From positions 1 to 64,000 of the forward strand of contig NZ_OGTP01000020.1 in assembly GCF_900258035.1 (NCBI RefSeq): DNA of 64,000 bases, in the 5' to 3' direction. Both the position numbers and the translations under genes were made by a program. The notes beneath the pieces are model-generated. The model had not been told where the DNA came from and searched no databases. It saw only the letters and a program-made list of their open reading frames with translations. Source of the stretch: Caballeronia novacaledonica (GTDB lineage Bacteria > Pseudomonadota > Gammaproteobacteria > Burkholderiales > Burkholderiaceae). Position 1 is the first letter of the stretch; every line of letters begins with the position of its first letter. This document shows positions 7,741 to 15,053 of this stretch, piece after piece.

Positions 7741-8083
7741 CATTTACGAGCGCGTCAGCGAGCACTTGCTGACGCAGCGCGCGGTGTCCGAGGATGACAA
7801 CGGCTCGTGCCGGCTTCGCAGCCCGGAGGGCCGCAAATGCGCGATCGGCTCGCTCGTGCGCGACGATCTGTACGAGCCGGAACTGGAAGGCGTCGGCATT
7901 TCGTACTATCGGCATGCGCGGGACGGCAAGCTGTTGCGCGCGCTCTACGCATCGAACGTGAATGCCTACGATCCGAACATCATCGATCTGCTGATCGAGC
8001 TGGAAGAAGTGCACGATTACGCCGATATCGACGCGTGGCCGGAACTGCTTGCGGCGCTCGGAAAGCGCCACGCGTTCGTGTGA
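7706..8083 (+). CDS. conserved small protein of unknown function, paralogue B
   Basis: About 125 residues, paralogous to the preceding gene: GRKCAIGSLV aligns with GGCPVGSFI, ELEGVGISYY with AMEGVPVRYI, and YDPNIIDLLIELEEVHD with FDPNTVELLSCLQNVHD, each followed by a Trp and a closing helix. It begins 14-17 bases after paralogue A and ends at a strong bidirectional terminator, so the pair is one operon. The start is uncertain: GTG 7703, ATG 7706, 7718 and 7724 are all in frame, none has a good ribosome-binding site, and the start region is itself a short tandem duplication (MLSPMT / MLSPKD). Confidence 0.75.
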   Translation: MLSPMTMLSPKDIYERVSEHLLTQRAVSEDDNGSCRLRSPEGRKCAIGSLVRDDLYEPELEGVGISYYRHARDGKLLRALYASNVNAYDPNIIDLLIELEEVHDYADIDAWPELLAALGKRHAFV

Positions 8084-8114
8084 TCTCGGCAAACGCGTAG
8101 TTCGACGTACAAAC

Positions 8115-8153
8115 AAAACGGCGGTGCGCCCTCACGGGTCGCACCGCCGTTTT
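8115..8153. terminator. bidirectional terminator between paralogue B and rpsU
   Basis: Perfect 14-bp inverted repeat AAAACGGCGGTGCG / CGCACCGCCGTTTT with an 11-base loop. A-tract on one side and T-tract on the other make it work for both converging units. Confidence 0.92.
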
Positions 8154-8197
8154 GCCATGCGGACGAGGATCCGAAAATCCTCGCCAGCAAAAGACGC

Positions 8198-8410
8198 TTA
8201 GTGCATCTTCTTCGGCAGCATCTGGCTGCGCAGGCGCTTGCGCAGACGCGCGACAGCCGCGGCCTTCTTGCGCTTGCGCTCGGTGGTCGGCTTTTCGTAC
8301 GACTGGCGTTCGCGCAGTTCGGCGATGAGGCCATTGCGCTCGATGGTGCGGCGGAAACGCCGAATCGCGACATCGAACGGCTCGTTTTCTTTGAGGACGA
8401 TAGTGGTCAT
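8198..8410 (-). CDS. rpsU: 30S ribosomal protein bS21
   Basis: Small-subunit ribosomal protein that helps initiation on the 30S platform. The 70-residue product, starting MTTIVLKENEPFDVAIRRFRR, is the standard size and is very basic, with the KRKKAAAVARLRKR tail. The in-frame start at 8530 would add 40 unrelated residues and is rejected. Burkholderia genomes often carry more than one rpsU copy; this one stands alone, not next to dnaG/rpoD, so it may be an accessory copy. It ends in the shared bidirectional terminator. Confidence 0.96.
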   Translation of the reverse strand: MTTIVLKENEPFDVAIRRFRRTIERNGLIAELRERQSYEKPTTERKRKKAAAVARLRKRLRSQMLPKKMH

Positions 8411-8757
8411 GTAAATCCTGAGATTGCTAAACGTATTTTCAAGCGCGCGACGATACGAGCTGCCGCGCCCCGGCACTCCGATCGTCCGCCGGGCACGCAA
8501 TGGCGCGACGGGCACGAGCAAAGCGGCCACGGAGGCCGGAAAAGAGAGCGTTGGGATTCAGCCGCGGAAGCGGCGTGCGCTTTCGAAAGAACCACACGAA
8601 GGCGCGTTTCTGAGCCGTTCGCCGCTGCTTGTTGACGTTGTCATTCTCAGCGGCGAAGGCAGGAAATCGGGCACATTTCTCGATTCGGGCGCGATGTTAC
8701 CAGAACACCGCGCCACTGCCAACCACTTCGAGCCATCAACTCATTGATGCAACAGAT
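8411..8757. other. rpsU upstream intergenic
   Basis: About 350 bases between rpsU (start) and the aldo/keto reductase (end), both minus. It must hold the rpsU promoter. I see no second gene, hairpin with T-tract or repeat here. Confidence 0.45.
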
Positions 8758-9708
8758 TTATTTCTGCGACGCGCTGGCTTCGTCCAGAAGTTCGATGTCA
8801 TCGGTGGCGAGTTGGAGGCGCGTCGCGGCGGCGAGACTTTCCAGTTGCGCGACCGACGTGGCGCTGGCAATCGGCGCCGTCACGCTCGGACGCGCGATCA
8901 TCCAGGCGAGCGCGACCGTTGCGGGCGTGGTGTCGTTGCGCTTCGCGACTTCGTCGAGCGCGCTGAGAATCCTGAAGCCGCGCGGGTTCAGATATTTTTC
9001 GACGCGCGAGCCGCGCGCCTTGTGCTGCGTGTCTTCCTTCGAACGGTACTTGCCCGACAGAAAACCGCTCGCGAGCCCGTAGTACGGCACGACCGCGATC
9101 TTGTGCTGCTGCGCCACCGGCTCCAGTTCGCTTTCGTAGCCTTCGCGATCGTAGAGGTTGTACTCCGGCTGAAGGATTTGATAGGCCGGCAAGCCCGACT
9201 CCTTCGCGATCGCAAGCGCCGTATCGACGCGTTCGCCCGTGTAGTTCGACGCGCCGATCACCCTCACCTTCCCTGCCTGAATGAGCTTCTGATACGCGTC
9301 GAGCGTCTGATCGAGCGGCGTGTTTTCGTCGTCGTAATGGGAGAAGTAGACGTCGATGTAATCGGTCTTGAGCCGCCGCAGCGAATCGTCGACGGCCGCC
9401 GCGATGTTCGCCGCCGATAACCCGGCGCGCGTGCTCAGCTTGCCGACTTTCGTCGCGAGCACGACCTGATGGCGCTTGCCGCTTTCCTTGAACCACTTGC
9501 CGATGATCGCTTCCGATTCGCCGCCCTGATGCCCGTCGACCCAGGCGGAATAGACGTCCGCGGTGTCGATGAAATTGAGGCCGTGATCGACGAACGCGTC
9601 GAGGATCGAGAACGACGTGCGCTCGTCGGCGGTCCAGCCGAACACGTTGCCGCCGAAGACGAGCGGCGCGACTTTCAGTTCCGATGTGCCGATGCTGCGT
9701 GTCTGCAT
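8758..9708 (-). CDS. aldo/keto reductase
   Basis: NAD(P)H-dependent oxidoreductase with an (alpha/beta)8 barrel, reducing aldehydes or ketones in the cytoplasm. The 316-residue protein carries the complete catalytic tetrad Asp48, Tyr53 (DTADVY), Lys87 (ATKVG) and His124 (FSHYD), plus the C-terminal cofactor region ending near PIASATSVAQLE. It resembles the YajO/Tas-like general aldo/keto reductases rather than a pathway-specific one. It is a single-gene unit; its start diverges from the fliC promoter region. Substrate unknown. Confidence 0.9.
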   Translation of the reverse strand: MQTRSIGTSELKVAPLVFGGNVFGWTADERTSFSILDAFVDHGLNFIDTADVYSAWVDGHQGGESEAIIGKWFKESGKRHQVVLATKVGKLSTRAGLSAANIAAAVDDSLRRLKTDYIDVYFSHYDDENTPLDQTLDAYQKLIQAGKVRVIGASNYTGERVDTALAIAKESGLPAYQILQPEYNLYDREGYESELEPVAQQHKIAVVPYYGLASGFLSGKYRSKEDTQHKARGSRVEKYLNPRGFRILSALDEVAKRNDTTPATVALAWMIARPSVTAPIASATSVAQLESLAAATRLQLATDDIELLDEASASQK

Positions 9709-9828
9709 GTGTGCTCCGAGTGCGCGAAAAGGACGGACCGAAAAGCATACGCGCGAAAGCGGCGCCTTGCCGGGCGAGCCTGCGCCACCTTACGGGTGCA
9801 TTCATTACACAAATCGTTTGCGCGGGCC

Positions 9829-9855
9829 TTAAGTTTTTTTCGAGGGGCCCGATAA
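9829..9855 (+). promoter_or_regulatory. sigma-28 (FliA) promoter of fliC
   Basis: TTAAGTTT at 9829-9836, an 11-base spacer, and CCCGATAA at 9848-9855. The enterobacterial FliA consensus is TAAAGTTT-N11-GCCGATAA, so 14 of 16 positions match with the exact spacing. It lies 100 bases upstream of the flagellin start. Confidence 0.88.
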
Positions 9856-9954
9856 CCACAAGTAGGCGGCCGGCTATCACCGAGCGCAGGACCGCCAGGC
9901 AACTCACTCGGTGCCATTAGCCAAAGCCAGATACAGTCTCCCAGGAGAGAACAA

Positions 9955-11478
9955 ATGATCGGTATCAACAGCAATATCAACTCGCTGGTTGCTCAGCAGA
10001 ACCTCAACAGCACGCAAAGCGCGCTGTCGTCGGCCATCACCCGCCTGTCGTCGGGCAAGCGCATCAACAGCGCCGCTGACGATGCCGCTGGTCAGGCAAT
10101 CGCGTCGCGCATGACGACGCAGATCAACGGTTTGAACCAAGGCGTGTCGAACGCGAACGACGGCGTGTCGATGGCGCAAACCGCATCGAGCGGTCTGAAC
10201 CAGATCACCGACAACCTGCAACGTATTCGCCAGCTGGCCGTGCAAGCTTCGAGCGGCTCGCTTTCGAGCACCGACCAGGCCGCGCTGCAGAAGGAAGTGT
10301 CGCAGCGTATCGCTGAAGTGAACCGTATCGCTTCGCAAACCACGTACAACGGCACGAACGTGCTCGACGGTTCGGCTGGCAACGTCAGCTTCCAGGTCGG
10401 CGCGAACGTCGGTCAGACGATCAGCATCGATCTGAGCAAGGGCGTGTCGGCAGCTCAGCTCGGCGGCGGCGTGCCGCAGAAGGGCACGACGATCTCGACG
10501 ATCAGCGGCATCAGCCTCACGAGCACGGGCTCGGCGGCATCGGCAGGCACGACGCCGGCGATCACGTCGATCAACGTGCTGGCCGACGGCAACGGCGGCT
10601 TCACGTTCACCGACCAGAACAACCAGGCTCTGTCGTCGAGCGTGACGACGTCGCTGTTCGGCTCCAGCACCACCGGCTCGACGACGAATCCGAAGCCGCT
10701 GACGCTGTCGGGCTCGGGCGCATTCGCGAAGACGGTTCAAGCAACGGCTCAGGGTACTGCAGCAACCGCTCTCGGCTCGATCAGCACGACGAACGCCGGA
10801 ACGACCCAAGGCGGCGGCTACGCCACGGCGAACCAGAGCCTCGGCACGGTCACCGGCGTTGCACTGAACGCAGACGGCACGGCGGCAACCGGCGCAACCG
10901 CAGCGATCACGTCGATCAACGTGCTCGCCGACGGCAACGGCAGCTTCAAGTTCACCGACCAGAACGGCAACGCACTGAGCAGCGGCGCTGCGGCACTCTT
11001 CACGATCACGGCGGGCACGGGCACGGGCGCGGCCAAGACGGGTGACACGCTCGCCTTCACCGCGGGCGGCGCTCTCGGCGCGACCGCACCGACCGGCTTC
11101 GGCACGACCAACGAACTGTCGAGCCGCGCGGCGATCGCCACGGCGAACGCGACCAACAACCCGGTGGCAGTGTCGAGCATCGACCTGACCTCGGCGAACG
11201 GCGCGAACGTCGCGATCGAATCGATCGACAACGCACTGAACACGGTCAACAGCATCCAGGCAGGTCTGGGCGCCGCACAAAACCGCTTCACGTCGATCGC
11301 TGCAACGCAGACGGCTCAGTCGACCAACCTGTCGTCGGCTCAGTCGCAAATCACCGACGCGAACTTCGCGCAGGAAACCGCGAACCTGTCGAAGGCTCAA
11401 GTGCTGCAACAAGCCGGTATCTCGGTGCTGGCTCAAGCGAACTCGATGCCCCAGCAAGTTCTGAAGCTCCTCGGCTAA
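9955..11478 (+). CDS. fliC: flagellin
   Basis: Structural subunit of the flagellar filament, exported by the flagellar type III system. The 507-residue protein has the conserved D0/D1 N-terminus (MIGINSNINSLVAQQNLN, then RLSSGKRINSAADDAAG) and C-terminus (QSQITDANFAQETANL ... QVLKLLG), with a Ser/Thr/Gly/Ala-rich variable centre of roughly residues 165-410. Two copies of an AITSINVLADGNG module lie in the centre, about 115 codons apart. A FliA promoter lies upstream, AGGAGAG precedes the ATG and a terminator follows. Flagellins carry no signal peptide, as here. Confidence 0.97.
   Translation: MIGINSNINSLVAQQNLNSTQSALSSAITRLSSGKRINSAADDAAGQAIASRMTTQINGLNQGVSNANDGVSMAQTASSGLNQITDNLQRIRQLAVQASSGSLSSTDQAALQKEVSQRIAEVNRIASQTTYNGTNVLDGSAGNVSFQVGANVGQTISIDLSKGVSAAQLGGGVPQKGTTISTISGISLTSTGSAASAGTTPAITSINVLADGNGGFTFTDQNNQALSSSVTTSLFGSSTTGSTTNPKPLTLSGSGAFAKTVQATAQGTAATALGSISTTNAGTTQGGGYATANQSLGTVTGVALNADGTAATGATAAITSINVLADGNGSFKFTDQNGNALSSGAAALFTITAGTGTGAAKTGDTLAFTAGGALGATAPTGFGTTNELSSRAAIATANATNNPVAVSSIDLTSANGANVAIESIDNALNTVNSIQAGLGAAQNRFTSIAATQTAQSTNLSSAQSQITDANFAQETANLSKAQVLQQAGISVLAQANSMPQQVLKLLG
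10561..10965 (+). repeat. duplicated 60-base module inside fliC
   Basis: 10561-10620 and 10906-10965 are near-identical (only a few base differences), in the same reading frame and 345 bases apart. Both encode ITSINVLADGNG followed by an F-T/K-FTDQN strand. This indicates an internal duplication in the surface-exposed domain. Confidence 0.85.
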
Positions 11479-11500
11479 GCATCGCGGCCGACGCTGTAAG

Positions 11501-11530
11501 CGGCGCGCATCGTCAGTACAATGCGCGCCG
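11501..11530 (+). other. perfect inverted repeat in the fliC 3' untranslated region
   Basis: CGGCGCGCAT / ATGCGCGCCG, 10 bp with a 10-base loop, 23 bases after the fliC stop and without a T-tract. It could form an mRNA-stabilising stem upstream of the real terminator. Confidence 0.6.
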
Positions 11531-11567
11531 GATGTAACAAAGCATCGCATCAGAAGCACGGCAGTCA

Positions 11568-11601
11568 GCGCACCGGGAGCTCGTCTCCCTGTGCGCGTTT
11601 T
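11568..11601 (+). terminator. Rho-independent terminator between fliC and fliD
   Basis: Stem GCGCACCGGGAG / CTCCCTGTGCGC (11 of 12 pairs) with a 5-base loop, followed by GTTTT. It makes fliC largely monocistronic. Confidence 0.75.
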
Positions 11602-11663
11602 CGGGAGATGACGCCTCCCGCCCCATTCCTCAACGATCGCGACAAGTAACGAGCGGAGCACAC

Positions 11664-13190
11664 ATGACCACCGTAGCCACGACAACGGGTTCCACTGTCG
11701 ATCCGACGAGCGCCGTACAGCAGGCCGCACAGTCGATCATCAGCGGTTCCACGAACTCGACGATGGACGTGAACTCGCTCGTCAGCGCGCTCGTCAACGC
11801 GAAGGTCGCGGGTCAGACCGACGCGCTCAACAACAAGAAAACGTCCGACAACACGCAGCTCACCGCAATCGGTTCGCTCAAGTCGGTGCTTTCGCTGCTG
11901 CAAAGCTCGATCGCCAATCTCGCCAACGGCAAGACGCTCGGCTCCTTCACGGCCACCGGCGACGGCAAGGGCCTCACCGCCACGGCGGACACCACGGCGG
12001 TCGCGGGCAGCTACGCCGTCAAGGTGACGAACATCGCGTCCGCGCAGTCGCTCACCTCCGGCGTGTTTTCGACGAAAGACAATCTCGGCACCGGCTCGAT
12101 CACGCTCAAGGTCGGCGACAAGTCGAGCACGATCAAGCTCGACAGCACCAACAACACGCTCTCGGGCATCGTCTCCGCGATCAACTCGGCGTCCGACAAT
12201 CCGGGCATCACGGCGACCATCGTCAACGGCGCGGACGGCGCGCACCTCGTGCTGCGCTCCTCGTCGACGGGACTCGCGAACGCCATCAACGTGTCGGTCA
12301 ATGCGGACGACAGCAGCTCGGCGATCAACAAGCTCGCGGTGACGTCGTCGACCACCTCGACCGATCCCGATCCGACCGATTCGACCAAGACCATTTCCGT
12401 GCCCGAGCACACCATCATCGATGGCGCCAACGGCTGGTCGCAGTCCTCGGCGGGCGTGGACTCGCACGTCTCGATTGCGGGAACGGACGTCACGAGCGCG
12501 AGCAACACGATCAAGGAAGCGGTCACGGGCGTGAGCATGACGCTCACTTCGGACTCCGTCGGCACGACGCAGACGCTCACGATCGGCCAGGACGTCGCGG
12601 GTCAAAAGACGGCCATCGACGCGTTCGTCACGGCGTACAACAATTTCATCAGCACGGCGGCATCGTTGACGTCCTACGATGCGACGGCGAGCTCGCAAGG
12701 CGCGCTGCTCGGCGACTCGATGATGAACACGATCAAGAACACGCTCGCCAGCACGATCAGCGCGGGCATCGGCACGGGCACGAGCAAGGTCAACCTGGCA
12801 TCGATCGGCATCACGCTGCAACCGGACGGCTCGCTGAGCACGGACGAAGACGCGCTCACCGACGCGCTGACCAACAACTCGGGCACGGTCGCGTCGCTCT
12901 TCAACTCGACCAACGGCGTAGCCGCCACGCTGAACAACAGCCTGACGTCGTTCCTGCAGACGGGCGGCATCATCGATACGCGCACGACCGCGCTCAACGA
13001 CGACCTGTCCAGCATCGCCGATCAGCAGACGCAGCTCACCGCGTACACGCAGCAACTGACGACGAGCTACAACGACCAGTTCACGGCACTCAACACGCTG
13101 ATGTCGAGCATGGCGACGCAAGCGAGCTATCTGACCGCGCTCTTCGGCGGCACCAACAGCGCGGGCGCGCTGGCGACGAACTCGAAGTAA
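11664..13190 (+). CDS. fliD: flagellar hook-associated protein 2 (filament cap)
   Basis: FliD forms the pentameric cap at the filament tip and guides flagellin assembly. The 508-residue protein has the conserved N-terminal region with MDVNSLVSALVNAKV (residues ~34-48), a Ser/Thr-rich central region and the C-terminal cap region with a coiled-coil DLSSIADQQTQLTAYTQQLTTSYNDQF-type helix (~440-470) followed by a final SYLTALFGG. Length and amino-acid style match Burkholderia FliD. It follows fliC after a terminator, and fliT follows after 15 bases. No internal damage seen. Confidence 0.95.
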   Translation: MTTVATTTGSTVDPTSAVQQAAQSIISGSTNSTMDVNSLVSALVNAKVAGQTDALNNKKTSDNTQLTAIGSLKSVLSLLQSSIANLANGKTLGSFTATGDGKGLTATADTTAVAGSYAVKVTNIASAQSLTSGVFSTKDNLGTGSITLKVGDKSSTIKLDSTNNTLSGIVSAINSASDNPGITATIVNGADGAHLVLRSSSTGLANAINVSVNADDSSSAINKLAVTSSTTSTDPDPTDSTKTISVPEHTIIDGANGWSQSSAGVDSHVSIAGTDVTSASNTIKEAVTGVSMTLTSDSVGTTQTLTIGQDVAGQKTAIDAFVTAYNNFISTAASLTSYDATASSQGALLGDSMMNTIKNTLASTISAGIGTGTSKVNLASIGITLQPDGSLSTDEDALTDALTNNSGTVASLFNSTNGVAATLNNSLTSFLQTGGIIDTRTTALNDDLSSIADQQTQLTAYTQQLTTSYNDQFTALNTLMSSMATQASYLTALFGGTNSAGALATNSK

Positions 13191-13205
13191 AGGCGGAGAC
13201 GCAAC

Positions 13206-13505
13206 ATGAACCAGCAGGAAGTGATTGAAAACGCCTGGTCGCTGAGCGAGGCGATCGAAGAAGCGGTGAGCAACGGCGACTGGGCGCGCGCCGCCGAACT
13301 CGACGAAGCGCGCGCTCCGTTCGTGATGGCGCTGCAAGGCGAACAAACGGCGGACGCGCTTGCGATCATCCGCAAGATTCAGGCGAGCATTCAGTCAGTC
13401 GCCGCGCGTGTCCAGACGGCGCAGACGACGCTGGCGGCAACGTATCGCCGTTCGATGGACGGCGCCAAAGCCGCGAGCCGCTACCATCAGGCCGCGCGCT
13501 TCTAA
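13206..13505 (+). CDS. fliT: FliT-like flagellar protein
   Basis: Probable FliT, the export chaperone for FliD and, in enterobacteria, an antagonist of FlhDC. The 99-residue all-helical protein (MNQQEVIENAWSLSEAIEEAV, then DWARAAELDEARAP) has the length and the N-terminal helix-turn-helix pattern of Burkholderia FliT proteins. The position, 15 bases after fliD, is the main argument; fliS is not present between them. Sequence conservation in this family is low, so the call rests on context plus size. Confidence 0.7.
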   Translation: MNQQEVIENAWSLSEAIEEAVSNGDWARAAELDEARAPFVMALQGEQTADALAIIRKIQASIQSVAARVQTAQTTLAATYRRSMDGAKAASRYHQAARF

Positions 13506-13587
13506 AGTTTCCCGCGCAAGCGCCGATAACTCTTCCAAGAACAACAAGAAAGACGCGCTGAATTTCTGGCGCGCTGCTTCGCTCTTG

Positions 13588-13616
13588 ATGCCCGCTTCGG
13601 CGGGCATTCTTATTTC
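13588..13616 (+). terminator. Rho-independent terminator after fliT
   Basis: ATGCCCGC - TTCG - GCGGGCAT, an 8-bp stem with a stable tetraloop, followed by TCTTATTTCT. It ends the fliD-fliT unit and abuts the converging exchanger gene. Confidence 0.8.
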
Positions 13617-14627
13617 TCAGCGCCCGAGCGTCAACACGAGATAGGCCGCATACAGCACGCCGTTGCCGAGCAGCGCCCACAGCACGACGCCGTTTTCCTT
13701 CGCGTTCAAGCGCAGCCACGCCGCCGCCGCGAGCGTGATGAGCACGCCGGTCAGCACCTCGACGCGCGGCTCCCACGGCGTCAGCATGATGCCGATGCCC
13801 GGCAGCAACGTCCCTTGAAACACCATCGCTCCGGTGATGTTGCCGAACGCGAGCGTGTCCTTCCCTCTGCGCGCCCACAAAATGCTGTTCACCTTCTCGG
13901 GCAATTCCGTGGCGATCGGAATGATGATGAGCGACAGCAACAGCGGCGAAATCCCCAGCGCGTGCGATACGCCTTCGACGCCGTGAATGAATCCCTTCGC
14001 GCCGCCGACGAGCAACACGATGCCGAAGAGAAACTGCAACATGATCGAACCGAGCGACGTCTTCAAACCGAGCCGCGACGCGAACAGGGCCTCGGGCGCT
14101 TCGGTCCCGTGCCCGCCCTCGACGAGCTTCGCCGAAGCCCTGAACGTCGAAATCACATAAACGACATACACGCCGACGAGACCCGCCGCGAATAACGCCC
14201 GCACCTGCCACGCATGATGCGGCACGAACATCGCCGCGCACGCAATCAGGAACGCACACAGGAAGAAGTTGAGATCGCGCGTGAAGCCGCTGCGCTCCGG
14301 CGTGATCCGGCCACGCAAGCCACGCGACTTGAGAATCGCGACGGTCATGAGGCACGTGGAAAGCGTCGCGAGCATCAGCGGCGCGCCGAGAATCGCGCCG
14401 ACGCCGATCTCTTCGTTCACTGCACGGCTCGATGTGCCGCCGAGCAGCGCGATGATCGGCACCGTGGTCTCCGGCAATGCCGTGCCGACGGCAGCGAACA
14501 GCGATCCGGTCACGCCTTCGGAAATGCCGAGCCGTTCGCCGAGATGTTCGAGTGCATTCGTGAAAAGCTCTGACGCGATCAGAATGATCGCGAGCATCAA
14601 CGCGAGTTCGAGAAACAGCATCGTCAT
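13617..14627 (-). CDS. calcium/cation exchanger (CaCA) family protein, probable Mn2+-responsive
   Basis: Integral membrane cation antiporter of the calcium:cation exchanger superfamily, about 336 residues with ten or more hydrophobic spans. The two alpha repeats are visible: VGTALPETTVPIIALLGG in the N-terminal half and IIPIATELPEKVNSILWA in the C-terminal half, each carrying the acidic residue that binds the ion. The start at 14627 excludes a leader that is a yybP-ykoY riboswitch rather than protein. Because that riboswitch senses Mn2+, the likely job is Mn2+ (perhaps Ca2+/Mn2+) export. The transported ion is inference. Confidence 0.85.
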   Translation of the reverse strand: MTMLFLELALMLAIILIASELFTNALEHLGERLGISEGVTGSLFAAVGTALPETTVPIIALLGGTSSRAVNEEIGVGAILGAPLMLATLSTCLMTVAILKSRGLRGRITPERSGFTRDLNFFLCAFLIACAAMFVPHHAWQVRALFAAGLVGVYVVYVISTFRASAKLVEGGHGTEAPEALFASRLGLKTSLGSIMLQFLFGIVLLVGGAKGFIHGVEGVSHALGISPLLLSLIIIPIATELPEKVNSILWARRGKDTLAFGNITGAMVFQGTLLPGIGIMLTPWEPRVEVLTGVLITLAAAAWLRLNAKENGVVLWALLGNGVLYAAYLVLTLGR

Positions 14628-14737
14628 GCGGCACCTCGCATCGAAGCATGCGACGAGTGCGCAAGCGTGCGCGAAAGACGGGGATGTTGTAGTTGTGGGG
14701 ACATGATGATTCCACGGCCGGACGTGAAGCGAACCAC

Positions 14738-14779
14738 GATGCGCCATGCGCCGTCCGACCAGGAACGACATGGCGCATC
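14738..14779 (-). other. perfect 11-bp inverted repeat downstream of the Mn riboswitch
   Basis: GATGCGCCATG at 14738-14748 and CATGGCGCATC at 14769-14779, loop 20 bases. It sits between the riboswitch core and the exchanger gene and partly overlaps a second helix (TGCGCCGTC at 14747-14755 with GACGGCGCA at 14880-14888), so it may be the expression platform. Confidence 0.6.
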
Positions 14780-14782
14780 GAT

Positions 14783-14888
14783 GGTCTCGCCAAACCGTTC
14801 CGGTCGAACGCGCCACGGCAGCAGGGCCGAGGATGTTGACGCGTTCTCCTTCGATCACGAAGGAAGGCTACTCCCCAAAGACGGCGCA
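14783..14888 (-). promoter_or_regulatory. yybP-ykoY manganese riboswitch
   Basis: On the minus strand the three conserved elements of the yybP-ykoY aptamer follow in order: GGGGAGTAGCC (14876-14866), a P2 hairpin CCTTCG-TGAT-CGAAGG (14863-14848), GTCAACATCC (14840-14831) and GGCGAGACC (14791-14783). The L1/L3 docking sequences that bind Mn2+ are the first and third of these. It lies about 155 bases before the exchanger start codon. Confidence 0.88.
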
Positions 14889-15053
14889 AGTGTAGCCCGG
14901 CGCGCTCGTTTTCGGCAAGCCGCGAATAAGCGTATGCCGATCGAATCGTTGTCGGCATCGGAGGGATTCGCTACGCTAGCCGCGCCGGGCGCGTCGCTTG
15001 CTGCGTGCGCCCAAGCTCATCCACGAACAAAAATGAAGGTCACGGGAGATCTC

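Noticed and set aside
9904..13346. Long minus-strand open frames opposite fliC and fliD
   Set aside because: Arg/Ala-rich shadows of high-GC coding DNA; fliC and fliD are unmistakable on the plus strand.
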